DNA of 43,436 nucleotides, from contig NZ_AZDU01000012.1 in NCBI RefSeq assembly GCF_001434815.1, positions 1 to 43,436 on the forward strand, in the 5' to 3' direction. Shown piece by piece: positions 16,597 to 25,453 of this stretch. Position 1 is the first letter of the stretch. Every line of letters starts with the position of its first letter. The DNA is from Lactobacillus equicursoris DSM 19284 = JCM 14600 = CIP 110162. GTDB taxonomy: Bacteria > Bacillota > Bacilli > Lactobacillales > Lactobacillaceae. The notes under the pieces were generated by a model. That model was not told where the DNA came from. It saw nothing but the letters and a program-made list of their open reading frames with translations, and searched no databases. The position numbers and the translations under genes were made by a program.

Positions 16597-17765
16597 ATGC
16601 CAGAGAAGCAATATGAATTTACTCATGTGCCAAAAAGACGGAGTAATTCTATCAAGTGGGGCAATTTAAAAGTAAATGAATTGCCAATGTGGATTGCGGA
16701 GATGGATTTCGAAATCGCCCCGGAAATTTTGGCCAGCATGGAAGATAAATTAGGGGTCAAGGCCTTTGGCTATGAGAGCGTGCCAGCAGAACATTACCAA
16801 GCTGTGGCTGACTGAGAGGAAAAAGAGCATGGCGCCAAGATGGATCTCTCTTGGGGCTTGTTTGCTTCCGGGGTGGTCCCTGCAATTTCCGCCTTGCTCC
16901 GGCTGGCCACTAGCCCAGGCGATGAGGTTCTGCTACAAGAACTGGTCTACAACATGTTCTACTCAGTCATTGAGGGCAATGGCCGCAGAGTTGTCCCCAG
17001 TGATTTAGTCTATGAAGGTGGTAAGTATCCGTTGACTGGCCGGACCTTGAAGACAAGCTGGCCTGTCCTTCTGTCTGGGCGATGATTTTCTGTAACCCCC
17101 ACAACCCGATTGGCTACGCTTGGAGCAAAGAAGAAGTTGCCCTAGTTGCTGAACTTTGCGCTAAACACTAGGTTTTACTGCTTTCAGATGAAATCCATGG
17201 AGACCTGGTCTTAGACGGTGACTTCACTCCAGCCTTTACGGTCGAAGGAGAAGCTAAAAACTGGGTAGTTTCCTTGATCTCGCCAAGCAAGACCTTCAAC
17301 TTGGCCGGTCTGCACGCTGCTTGCGCGATCATCCCTAACCCGGACTTGCGTGCCCGCGCTGAGGAGCTTTTTTTCTGGCCGGCATCGGAGAACCGAACTT
17401 GTTGGCCATCCCGGCAGCAATTGTCGCTTACGAAGAAGGACATGACTGGCTTCGTGAACTTAAAAAGGTATTGCGGGACAACTTTGCCTTTGCACGGGAA
17501 TTTTTGGAAAAGGAAGTGTCAGAATTGAAGGTCTTAGACTCAAACGCCAGCTACCTGGCTTGGGTTGATATCAGCGCTCTTGGGATTAACGAGGCTAACT
17601 TCTGCAAGTACCTAAGAGAAAAGACTGGTTTGATCATCTCTGCCGGGAACAGCTACCGGGGGTAACGGAGATGAATTCGTCCGGATAAACCTGGCCTGCT
17701 CAAAAGAATTGGTAATTGATGGGATGCAACGGTTGAAGCAGGGCATAGAAGCTCTGGGTAAGTAA
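16597..17765 (+). pseudogene. MalY/PatB-type C-S lyase (aminotransferase fold), heavily disrupted
   Basis: The pieces read in order as a PLP-dependent cystathionine beta-lyase/aminotransferase of the MalY/PatB group, whose intact members cleave C-S bonds in sulfur amino acids. The N-terminal part is PMWIAEMDFEIAPEI, then FCNPHNPIG, SDEIHGDL, the PLP-lysine motif SPSKTFNLAG, and a C-terminal NSYRG...RINLACS. Lesions: TGA for an expected Trp at 16813-16815; a frameshift near 17030; TAG at 17169-17171; frameshifts in a T run near 17370 and a G run near 17660. A good ribosome site (GAGGTG) remains. At least five lesions mean the gene has long been dead. It lies 95 bp after prtB. Confidence 0.88.
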
Positions 17766-17783
17766 ACAGATTAGTGGTGAGGA

Positions 17784-18024
17784 AAGATAACCTACAGTGT
17801 TCCTAAGTTTGTGAATTGGCTACGAGTAAAAAATAATGCTGAGCTTCGTCTTGATCCAAATGCGGAAGAAAAGTATTACCAAGGCAAGCACAGGATTGTC
17901 GGCAAGATTACTTATATGGACACTGGTCTGCCTGTGACTTGCAGGAAAACATTTAAGGGGAATATTGGTCTTGGTTAAGGTGATTTCTGATGAGGATATG
18001 AGGTCTTATTACAGCAAGATCTTT
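17784..18024 (+). pseudogene. Fragment of an unrecognised gene cut by an IS end
   Basis: An open frame without a normal start codon (17784-17978) reads SVPKFVNWLRVKNNAEL... to GKITYMDTGLPVTCRK..., and one frameshift further on continues as VKVISDEDMRSYYSKIF up to the IS end at 18026. The composition looks coding, but no family is recognised. Beyond the IS end, 18060-18130 holds another short open stretch that might be its tail. I infer a gene truncated by insertion and then decayed. Confidence 0.4.
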
Positions 18025-18025
18025 G

Positions 18026-18047
18026 TTTTGGTGTGGGAAGTTTAAGT
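18026..18047 (+). repeat. Solitary IS4-type terminal repeat
   Basis: These 22 bp are identical to the outer end of the inverted repeat at 10279-10300 and in the same orientation (core GGTGTGGGAAGTTTAAG). No transposase or partner end is found nearby. Short TATATA runs follow. Confidence 0.75.
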
Positions 18048-18167
18048 ATATATATATTAAGCTAATTGTGTGAAAGAAAAGTCGAAAATCGATCCATATC
18101 TAAGTAGCCAGCAGAATAAGCAGTAGTTCACTTAATCCAAATCTGATATTTCCTCAATTTTTTACAA

Positions 18168-18191
18168 AGAGCTCGGCTAGGGCTCTTTTTT
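18168..18191 (+). terminator. Terminator-like hairpin upstream of murC
   Basis: AGAGC...GCTCT stem followed by six T's. Nothing intact precedes it on this strand, so it is probably left over from the decayed gene upstream. The rest of 18050-18240 holds only the murC promoter region. Confidence 0.6.
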
Positions 18192-18248
18192 CTTTTCCTA
18201 TTAATGCTAAAATTAGAAGCGAACGATTGAAGATAATGGAGCAAAAAA

Positions 18249-19568
18249 ATGTTAGATAAGACAAAACAAATTTGGTTTATTGGTATCAAGGGGACCGGGA
18301 TGGCTTCCCTGGCCCTGATCTTGCACGACTTAGGCTATAACGTTGCCGGCAGTGACATCGACAAGTATACTTTTACTCAAGACCCGCTGAAGGCCGCTGG
18401 GATTGAAGTTGCTTCTTTTTCAAAGGACAACATCAAAGGCGAAGGGCAAGTCATCGTCAAGGGTAACGCCTTTAAGAGCGACAACATTGAAGTGGCTGCT
18501 TGCGAAGAAAAGGGCGTTGCTTGGCAAAGCTACCCAGACACGGTTGAAGAAATTGTCCAACAATACACTAGTATTGGCGTTGCTGGCTCACACGGTAAGA
18601 CCTCAACTACGGGCCTCTTGGCAACGGTTTTGAGTGAAGCCGCACCAACCTCTTTCTTGATTGGTGACGGGATGGGTAAAGGCGTTAAAAATTCTCGCTT
18701 CTTCGTCTACGAAGCTGACGAATATCGCCGCCACTTTTTGGCATATCACCCAGACTACCAAATCATGACCAACGTCGACTTTGACCACCCAGACTACTTC
18801 AAAGACCGCGACGACTACGCCAGCGCCTTCCAAACTGCTGCTGACCAAACCAAGAAGGCACTGTTCGTTTGGGGCGATGACGAGCGCTTGAAGCAGATCA
18901 CGCCAAAGACCGCCAAGAAGTACACTTACGGCTTGAAGGACAGCGATGACTTCCAAGCCTTTGACGTGGTGAAGACCACCAAGGGTGCTAAGTTACACGT
19001 GAGAGCCCACGGCAAGGATCTCGGCGAATTCACCATCCACCTGTTTGGTGACCACAACGTGATGAATGCTACTGCTGTCATCGCTATTGCTGTCACTGAA
19101 GGTATCGACTTAGACTTGGTTAAGGACGGTCTGGTTAAGTACACCGGGGCCAAGCGCCGCTTTAGTGAAAAAGACTTCGGCGACACGGTGGTAATTGATG
19201 ACTACGCTCACCACCCAACTGAACTGCGCGCCACCATCCAAGCTGCCCGGCAAAAGTACCCAGACAAGAAGCTGGTTACCATCTTCCAGCCGCACACTTA
19301 CTCTCGGACCAAGGAATTCGAAAACGACTACGTTGAAATCCTGAAGGGCGTAGACAAGGCCTTTTTGACCCCTATCTACGGCTCAGCCCGTGAACAAGCC
19401 GGCGACATCAAGAGTGAAGACATCACTAGCCAAATCCCAGGTGCTGAAGTCATCGACTTTGACAATCTGAAGGACCTGCTGGCCTACAAGGGCGACTGCA
19501 TCGTCTTCATGGGTGCCGGGGACATTCCTAAGTACGAAGTAGCTTTTGAAGAAATGCTGCAAAAATAA
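18249..19568 (+). CDS. murC: UDP-N-acetylmuramate--L-alanine ligase
   Basis: It adds the first amino acid (L-Ala) to UDP-MurNAc in peptidoglycan precursor synthesis, using ATP, in the cytosol. The protein has 439 residues. The N-terminal UDP-binding motif is FIGIKGTGMASLA, the ATP-binding P-loop is GSHGKTST (113-120), then YEADEYRRHF, NVDFDHPDYF and FGDHNVMNA. The C-terminal domain has DDYAHHPTE and FQPHTYSRTKEF. TGGAG lies upstream of the ATG. It is monocistronic, ending at a strong terminator. Confidence 0.97.
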   Translation: MLDKTKQIWFIGIKGTGMASLALILHDLGYNVAGSDIDKYTFTQDPLKAAGIEVASFSKDNIKGEGQVIVKGNAFKSDNIEVAACEEKGVAWQSYPDTVEEIVQQYTSIGVAGSHGKTSTTGLLATVLSEAAPTSFLIGDGMGKGVKNSRFFVYEADEYRRHFLAYHPDYQIMTNVDFDHPDYFKDRDDYASAFQTAADQTKKALFVWGDDERLKQITPKTAKKYTYGLKDSDDFQAFDVVKTTKGAKLHVRAHGKDLGEFTIHLFGDHNVMNATAVIAIAVTEGIDLDLVKDGLVKYTGAKRRFSEKDFGDTVVIDDYAHHPTELRATIQAARQKYPDKKLVTIFQPHTYSRTKEFENDYVEILKGVDKAFLTPIYGSAREQAGDIKSEDITSQIPGAEVIDFDNLKDLLAYKGDCIVFMGAGDIPKYEVAFEEMLQK

Positions 19569-19576
19569 TTTTTAGA

Positions 19577-19606
19577 CGACCGAGACTTATGTCTCGGCCG
19601 TTTTTT
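19577..19606 (+). terminator. Intrinsic terminator of murC
   Basis: CGACCGAGAC-TTAT-GTCTCGGCCG with one mismatch, followed by six T's. Confidence 0.9.
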
Positions 19607-19663
19607 ATTGATTCGATGTTGGTGCGGGCGCAATTTTTGGCAAACTGAAGAATAGCAGGGGAC

Positions 19664-19929
19664 GATTGCACAAAATTTTACTCAACTAAATTGATTTTTG
19701 AAAAAATCTGCACACGATCTTACTCAAGTAAGCAGACTTGTAGCCCGAAACTTACTCAACTACTTGTCAGGCATAGCCAGTTGAGTAAGATCATGAGCAA
19801 CCTTTCGGCTACTTGAGTAAGATCGTGAGCAGCATTTTGGCCAGTTGAGTAAGATCGTGAGCAGTATTTTGTCTACTTGAGTAAGATCGTGAGCCGTCAT
19901 TCCGTCAGTTGAGTAACTTCCTGTGCAAT
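19664..19929. repeat. Composite palindromic repeat element, copy B
   Basis: Bounded by GATTGCACA (19664-19672) and its inverse TGTGCAAT (19922-19929). Three reverse cores (ACTCAA) start at 19680, 19722 and 19754. Five forward 32-bp units start at 19778, 19810, 19842, 19874 and 19906 with the consensus (C/T)A(G/C)TTGAGTAAGATCGTGAG. Spacings of 42, 32, 24, then 32 repeated match copy A at 335-590. Left-arm sequence such as CACGATCTTACTCAAGTA is the inverse complement of right-arm units, so a long hairpin can form. No open frame is likely. It lies between the murC terminator and the marR promoter. Confidence 0.88.
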
Positions 19930-19980
19930 TTTTATAAAAAAACTCCCCAGCCTAGCCGCCAGCAGTACCCCCTCAAAAAA

Positions 19981-20032
19981 GTTAGGCATCTAACAAATCT
20001 TGCCCTATAATATTCGTTAGACTACTAACGAA
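19981..20032 (+). promoter_or_regulatory. marR-exporter promoter with two palindromic operators
   Basis: TATAAT at 20006-20011 is the -10 box. GTTAG-GCAT-CTAAC (19981-19994) overlaps the -35 position, and TTCGTTAGACTACTAACGAA (20013-20032) covers the start-site region; they share GTTAG-N4-CTAAC. This is the arrangement expected for autorepression by the MarR protein encoded just downstream. Confidence 0.75.
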
Positions 20033-20044
20033 AGGAGCACCAAC

Positions 20045-20464
20045 TTGGAAAAAATCGAACCCATCCGCAAGCTCATCAAAGAAGCGGCCAAGAGCATCGA
20101 CCAGCCTAAGCAAGTCGCCGCCAGCCTCCCCTTGACCCGGGTGCAGGTCCACGCCATCGACTTCCTGTCCAATCAGCCTGATTGCCAAGTCAACCAACAC
20201 CAGTTTGACCAGGAAATGGGTGTCCAGCGCTCGACCATCACCGTTATGCTGCAGCGCCTGGAGAAAAAGGGCCTGGTGACCCGCCTGCCTGATCCCGCTG
20301 ACAAAAGGCAGAAGCTGGTTGCTTTGACGCCAGCTGGCAAGGACCTGGTGCCCAAGCTGAAAGAAGTCATCATCGACGATGATCTGCAGCTTAAGCACCA
20401 GTTCACCGATGACGAATTAGCAGCCACTCGTAAAGTTTTAATGTATATCAAACAAGAAGGGTAA
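20045..20464 (+). CDS. MarR-family transcriptional regulator
   Basis: The protein has 139 residues. A winged helix-turn-helix is visible: VNQHQFDQEMGVQRSTITVMLQRLEKKGLVTR (recognition helix around QRSTITVMLQRLE), then the wing DPADKRQKLVALTPAGK. The start is TTG at 20045, with AAAGGAG 8 nt upstream; no nearby ATG would keep the N-terminal dimerisation helix. It probably represses itself and the exporter that begins 1 nt after its stop. The ligand is unknown. Confidence 0.9.
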   Translation: MEKIEPIRKLIKEAAKSIDQPKQVAASLPLTRVQVHAIDFLSNQPDCQVNQHQFDQEMGVQRSTITVMLQRLEKKGLVTRLPDPADKRQKLVALTPAGKDLVPKLKEVIIDDDLQLKHQFTDDELAATRKVLMYIKQEG

Positions 20465-20465
20465 A

Positions 20466-21851
20466 ATGTCACACAAAACATCGAAAATACCAGGAAAAGT
20501 CTACGCGGCCATCACCGCCACCGGCCTCATGTCCTTTAGCGGGGTCTTGGTCGAAACCGCGATGAACGTCGCCTTTCCAACCTTAATGAAAGAATTTGGC
20601 GTTGCCACCAACGTCGTCCAGTGGATGACCTCCATTTACCTGCTGGTCATCTCCGTCATCGTGCCGCTGTCCGCCGTTTTAAAGTCCACTTTTAAGACTA
20701 AAAAGCTGTTCATCACGGCCAACTTGCTCTTTTTAGCCGGTCTTCTCATCGACGGCTTTGCGCCGAACTTTAGCCTGCTGCTGCTCGGCCGGGCTATCCA
20801 GGGTGCCGGGACCGGGATTGCGCTGCCTCTGATGTTCAACATCATCTTAGAGCAGGTGCCGGTGGACCGTATCGGGACGATGATGGGCTTTGGCAACCTG
20901 ATCACCGGGATTGCCCCGGCCCTTGGGCCCACTTTTGGCGGGATCATCATCAACAGTCTGGGCTGGCGCTGCGTCTTTTACTTCCTGATTCCCTTGATCC
21001 TGATCTCCCTTTTCCTTGGCATCTACGGCATCCAGCAAAAGTCCAAGATCGTCAAGATCACGCCCGATGCCCTCAGCATCGTCCTCATTGCCATCTTCTT
21101 TATCGGCATGATCTACGGCTTCAGCAAGCTGAGCGAATTTGGCGCCGAAACCATCATTTCGATCCTGCTCGCTATCATCGCAATTATTCTCTTGCTCAAG
21201 CGGTCCAGCCACTTAAAGCAGCCAATCTTGAATTTTGCCTTGCTAAAAAATCAGGCCTTCTCGGCCCACCTGTTAGGCTTCTTGCTGGTCCAGCTTTGCT
21301 CCTTAGGCAACGCCTTCTTGCTGCCTAACTACGTCCAGCTGGTTAACGGCAACACCGCTTTAGCTGCTGGCCTCTTGGTCATGCCAGCCGGGGTGGCCGG
21401 CGCCTTGATGAGCCTAGTCGGCGGCCACATGTACGACAAGTACGGGGCGAGAAAGCCAATCTTGACCGGGGTGGCCTTGATGGCAGCCGAAATCCTGGCT
21501 TTTGCGGCGATTTCCCTTTACATGAACAACCTGGAAATCTGTCTCATCTACATCCTTTACATGACCGGGATGGGGATGCTGATGGGCAACGTCATGACTG
21601 ACGCCTTGGCCCAACTGGACCAAAAAGAGCAGTCCCAAGGCAATGCCTTCATGAACACCGTTCAGCAATTTGCCGGCGCCATCGGGACGTCGCTTACTTC
21701 CGCGATCGTCGCTCTCAGCCAAGGCGGCCATGCCACTAGCGCCAACACCGCTGCTGGTACCCAGCACGCCTTTATCTTCTTAGGCGTTTTGGTCGTTTGC
21801 CTCTTTGTGCTTTTTTACAAGGAAATTAAGCCCAGCGATCAGGCGAAATAG
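20466..21851 (+). CDS. MFS drug-efflux transporter, DHA2-type (14 TM)
   Basis: The 461-residue polytopic membrane protein has about 14 hydrophobic segments. The antiporter motif C region ALGPTFGGIIINSLGWRCVF is in TM5, and LLLGRAIQGAGTGIALPL is the motif B region in TM4. It resembles EmrB/LmrB-type proton-coupled exporters of toxic compounds. Its start lies 1 nt after marR and it shares that promoter, so expression is likely induced by a compound that releases the MarR protein. The substrate cannot be told from sequence. Confidence 0.9.
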   Translation: MSHKTSKIPGKVYAAITATGLMSFSGVLVETAMNVAFPTLMKEFGVATNVVQWMTSIYLLVISVIVPLSAVLKSTFKTKKLFITANLLFLAGLLIDGFAPNFSLLLLGRAIQGAGTGIALPLMFNIILEQVPVDRIGTMMGFGNLITGIAPALGPTFGGIIINSLGWRCVFYFLIPLILISLFLGIYGIQQKSKIVKITPDALSIVLIAIFFIGMIYGFSKLSEFGAETIISILLAIIAIILLLKRSSHLKQPILNFALLKNQAFSAHLLGFLLVQLCSLGNAFLLPNYVQLVNGNTALAAGLLVMPAGVAGALMSLVGGHMYDKYGARKPILTGVALMAAEILAFAAISLYMNNLEICLIYILYMTGMGMLMGNVMTDALAQLDQKEQSQGNAFMNTVQQFAGAIGTSLTSAIVALSQGGHATSANTAAGTQHAFIFLGVLVVCLFVLFYKEIKPSDQAK

Positions 21852-21864
21852 CTTAAGAATAGTC

Positions 21865-21908
21865 AAAAAACTGTTAGAATATTTAGTAGATATTTTGACA
21901 GTTTTTTT
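21865..21908 (+). terminator. Terminator after the exporter gene
   Basis: AAAAAACTGT ... ACAGTTTTTTT with further A/T-rich pairing inside, followed by a T run. It lies directly before the polA ribosome site. Confidence 0.75.
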
Positions 21909-21930
21909 ATTTTGAAGGATGAGCAAAAAC

Positions 21931-24594
21931 ATGACTAAAGACAAACTTCTCTTAATCGATGGCAATTCCGTCGCCTTCCGGGCCTTTTTTGCCATGTACC
22001 AGCAGCTGGACAAGTTTAAAAACGCTGAAGGCTTGCACACCAATGCCATTTACGCTTTTAAAAACATGCTGGATGTCGTTTTAAAGCAAGAAGCCCCAAC
22101 CAAGGTACTAGTAGCTTTTGACGCGGGCAAGGTCACCTTTAGAACCGGCATGTACAAGGAGTATAAGGGCGGACGTGACAAGACTCCGGTCGAACTGTCT
22201 GAGCAGCTGCCTTACATCCGGGAAATGCTGAAGGATCTGGGCATCAAGAGCTACGAACTGGTCAACTATGAAGCTGACGACATCATCGGGACCCTGGCTA
22301 AAAGGGGTGCAGAAGCCGGGATGGAAGTCGCCGTCGTGTCCGGTGACAAGGACTTGACTCAGCTGGCTAGCGACCACGTCACGGTTTACGTGACTAAGTC
22401 CGGCGTCACTAAGCTGGAGGCTTTTACCCCAGAGCACATGAAGGAGGTTAACGGCGTTACACCGACTGAATTCATCGACATGAAGGCCCTGATGGGCGAC
22501 CCATCCGACAACTACCCAGGCGTGGCCAAGGTAGGGCCAAAGATCGCTTCTAAGCTCATCCAGCAGTACCACAGTGTGGAAAATCTTTATGAGCACGTTG
22601 GCGAAATGAAGAAGTCCAAGTTAAAGGAGAACCTGATTGCTGGCAAGGACAATGCCCTTTTGGGTAAAAAGCTGGCCACGATCAACTGCGATTCGCCGGT
22701 CGAAGTGACTTTAGATGATTTGACTTACTCTGGTCCTAACGTCGACGACCTCCGCCGCTTTTATGAAAAAATGAACTTCCGCCGCTTCTTGGCGGACTTG
22801 GCTAAGGCGGGCGAACTAACAGAAGAAACCACAGAAGTTAAAAAGCAAGAATACACGGTCTTAACGGCCAACAACTTAGGCGAAATTCCAGATTCTGACC
22901 ACGCTGTCTTTTACCTGGCCATGCTGGGCGACAACTACCACCAAGCGCCATTTGCCGGCTTTGCTTTGGCAATGGGCGATAAGACTTTTGTCAGCCGGGA
23001 CGTGGCTTTGCTCAAAGAAGAAAAGCTGAAGACTCTACTTGAAGACAAAAAGGTCGAAAAAGATGTCTTTGACTTAAAGCGGGTAACCTACGGTCTTTCC
23101 CGTCTTGATATCCAGGCTGCCGGCATGACTTTTGACCTGCTCCTAGCTTCTTACCTAGTCGACAATGAGAAAAATTCTAACGACTTGGGCGAACTGGTCA
23201 AGGGCTATGACTATTTCGATTTAAAGTCTGACCTGGAAGTTTATGGCAAGGGCAAGAGCGCCAAGATTCCAGAAGCAGACGAGGTCTTTTTCAACCACCT
23301 GGCCGGCAAGATTGCGGCCATCAAGGCCTTGAAGGCGCCGCTTTTGGCAAAATTAAAGGACCACGAGCAAGACGACCTCTTTGACACCATCGAAATGCCA
23401 ACCGCCAAGGTCTTGGCCAAGATGGAATTAAACGGGATCAAGGCCGAACCAGCTAAGCTCAAGGAACTGGAAGATGACTTTGGAGAACGCTTGAAGGCTC
23501 TTGAAGAGAAAATCTACCAAGAAGCTGGTGAAAAGTTCAACATCAACTCTCCAAAGCAATTAGGCGTGATCCTCTTTGAAAAATTGGGCTTGCCAGTCAT
23601 TAAAAAGACCAAGACCGGTTATTCCACTTCTGTCGAAGTTTTGGACCAGCTCAAGGAAAAGAGTCCAGTCGTTAGCGACATCCTTGAATACCGGCAGATT
23701 GCCAAGATCCAGTCCACTTACGTTAAGGGCCTGTTAGACGTGATCGACCCGGAAGACGGCAAGATCCATACGCGCTACTTGCAAACCTTGACGGCGACGG
23801 GCCGCCTGTCTTCAGTTGACCCTAATCTACAAAACATCCCAACCCGGACCGAAGAAGGCAAGCAGATTAGAAAGGCCTTTGTTCCGTCAACGCCAGACGG
23901 CTATATCTACTCTTGCGACTACTCCCAAGTTGAGCTCCGTGTTTTGGCCCACGTGTCAGGCGACGCCAATATGCAAGAGGCCTTTAAGACCGGCTACGAC
24001 ATCCACGCCCACACGGCCATGCGGATCTTTCACTTGAACTCAATTGATGAAGTAACGCCGCTTGAAAGACGGCGGGCCAAGGCGGTCAACTTCGGGATCG
24101 TCTACGGGATTTCCGATTACGGCTTGTCTAAAAATCTGGGTATCTCCAGAAAGCAGGCTAAGGAATTCATCGCTGAATACTTTGACCAATACCCAGGCAT
24201 CAAGGCCTACATGGACCAGGCTGTTAAGGATGCTAGAGAAAAAGGCTATGCCGAAACCATCATGCACCGCCGCCGCTACCTGCCAGACATCCACGCCAAG
24301 AACTTTAACGTCCGCTCCTTTGCTGAGCGGACTGCCATCAACTCCCCAATCCAAGGCTCTGCCGCCGACATCATGAAGATCGCCATGATCAACATGCAAA
24401 AGAAGCTGGATGAACTGGGCTTGAAGACCAAGATGGTCGTGCAAGTGCATGACGAACTCATTTTTGACGTGCCAAAAGACGAACTGGAAACTGTTAAGAA
24501 GATCGTGCCAGAGGTCATGCAGTCAGCCGTTCAGCTGGATGTACCGCTAATCGCGGACAGCGGCTACGGCCATGACTGGTATGACGCTAAGTAG
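21931..24594 (+). CDS. polA: DNA polymerase I
   Basis: An 887-residue repair and Okazaki-fragment polymerase. The N-terminal 5'-3' exonuclease has LLLIDGNSVAFRAFFA, YEADDIIGTLA and VSGDKDLTQL. The central 3'-5' exonuclease fold lacks its acidic catalytic residues (FYLAMLGDN stands where FDTET-like residues would be), as is usual in this group, so proofreading is absent. The polymerase domain has motif A DYSQVELRVLAH, motif B RRRAKAVNFGIVYG and motif C VQVHDELIFDV. I chose the ATG at 21931, with GAAGGATG 8-9 nt upstream; an in-frame ATG at 21919 abuts that Shine-Dalgarno sequence. It heads polA-mutM-coaE. Confidence 0.96.
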   Translation: MTKDKLLLIDGNSVAFRAFFAMYQQLDKFKNAEGLHTNAIYAFKNMLDVVLKQEAPTKVLVAFDAGKVTFRTGMYKEYKGGRDKTPVELSEQLPYIREMLKDLGIKSYELVNYEADDIIGTLAKRGAEAGMEVAVVSGDKDLTQLASDHVTVYVTKSGVTKLEAFTPEHMKEVNGVTPTEFIDMKALMGDPSDNYPGVAKVGPKIASKLIQQYHSVENLYEHVGEMKKSKLKENLIAGKDNALLGKKLATINCDSPVEVTLDDLTYSGPNVDDLRRFYEKMNFRRFLADLAKAGELTEETTEVKKQEYTVLTANNLGEIPDSDHAVFYLAMLGDNYHQAPFAGFALAMGDKTFVSRDVALLKEEKLKTLLEDKKVEKDVFDLKRVTYGLSRLDIQAAGMTFDLLLASYLVDNEKNSNDLGELVKGYDYFDLKSDLEVYGKGKSAKIPEADEVFFNHLAGKIAAIKALKAPLLAKLKDHEQDDLFDTIEMPTAKVLAKMELNGIKAEPAKLKELEDDFGERLKALEEKIYQEAGEKFNINSPKQLGVILFEKLGLPVIKKTKTGYSTSVEVLDQLKEKSPVVSDILEYRQIAKIQSTYVKGLLDVIDPEDGKIHTRYLQTLTATGRLSSVDPNLQNIPTRTEEGKQIRKAFVPSTPDGYIYSCDYSQVELRVLAHVSGDANMQEAFKTGYDIHAHTAMRIFHLNSIDEVTPLERRRAKAVNFGIVYGISDYGLSKNLGISRKQAKEFIAEYFDQYPGIKAYMDQAVKDAREKGYAETIMHRRRYLPDIHAKNFNVRSFAERTAINSPIQGSAADIMKIAMINMQKKLDELGLKTKMVVQVHDELIFDVPKDELETVKKIVPEVMQSAVQLDVPLIADSGYGHDWYDAK

Positions 24595-24625
24595 TAAATA
24601 ACTGACAAAAAGGAAGGTGAAGCAA

Positions 24626-25453
24626 ATGCCAGAAATGCCGGAAGTAGAAACGGTCAGGCGGACCCTGACGCCCTTAGCGGCTGGTAAAACGATCAAGCGC
24701 GTTGACGTTTGGTATGACAAGGTTATCGTCGGAGATGTGAAGTCTTTTCAACAGCAGCTGAAGGGGAAGACCATTGAAAAAATCGACCGCTATGGCAAGT
24801 ACCTCCTCTTTCGCCTGGGCGACTTGACCATCGTGTCCCACCTGCGCATGGAGGGCAAGTACCGGCTGACTACGGCGGATGCGCCAAGAGAAAAGCACGA
24901 GCACCTGCAGTTCGTCTTTACCGATGGCAGTGCCTTGCGCTATGACGATGTCCGCAAGTTCGGCCGCCTGCAGCTGGTGGAAACGGGAACTGAGCGGATT
25001 GTCACCGGGATCAAGCACCTGGGCCCAGAAGCCTTAAGTCCGGAATTTACCGAGGACTATTTTGCCAAAGCCTTGAAAAATAAGACCAAAAAGATCAAGA
25101 ACCTGCTTTTAGACCAGACGGTGGTGGCTGGTCTTGGCAACATCTACGTTGACGAGGTTTTGTGGCAGGCCAAGATCAACCCGGTAGCTGAGCCCAAGGA
25201 TTTGACTAAACAGCAGGTTCAGGACCTGTATGAGGCAATTAATTCGACCATCAAAGAAGCCACCAAATTAGGCGGGACAACCGTCCACTCCTTTTTAAAC
25301 GCTGAAGGGCAGGCGGGCGGTTACCAAGACCGGCTGGAAGTCTACGGCCGGGCCGGAGAAGACTGCTTAAGATGCGGGGAAAAATTGGTCAAGATCAAGG
25401 TCAATGGGCGGGGGACCACTTATTGTCCAAACTGCCAGAGGCTCAAGTCATGA
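24626..25453 (+). CDS. mutM: Formamidopyrimidine-DNA glycosylase
   Basis: It excises 8-oxoguanine and related lesions and cleaves the abasic strand. The protein has 275 residues. The start at 24626 gives MPEMPEVETV, placing catalytic Pro2 and Glu3 correctly after Met removal; an in-frame ATG 9 nt earlier would bury them. GGAAGGTG is the ribosome site. The H2TH region is LLDQTVVAGLGNIYVDEVLW. The C-terminal zinc finger is CLRC...CPNC with the conserved Arg in GRGTTYC. Its last codons overlap the coaE start (ATGA). Confidence 0.96.
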   Translation: MPEMPEVETVRRTLTPLAAGKTIKRVDVWYDKVIVGDVKSFQQQLKGKTIEKIDRYGKYLLFRLGDLTIVSHLRMEGKYRLTTADAPREKHEHLQFVFTDGSALRYDDVRKFGRLQLVETGTERIVTGIKHLGPEALSPEFTEDYFAKALKNKTKKIKNLLLDQTVVAGLGNIYVDEVLWQAKINPVAEPKDLTKQQVQDLYEAINSTIKEATKLGGTTVHSFLNAEGQAGGYQDRLEVYGRAGEDCLRCGEKLVKIKVNGRGTTYCPNCQRLKS

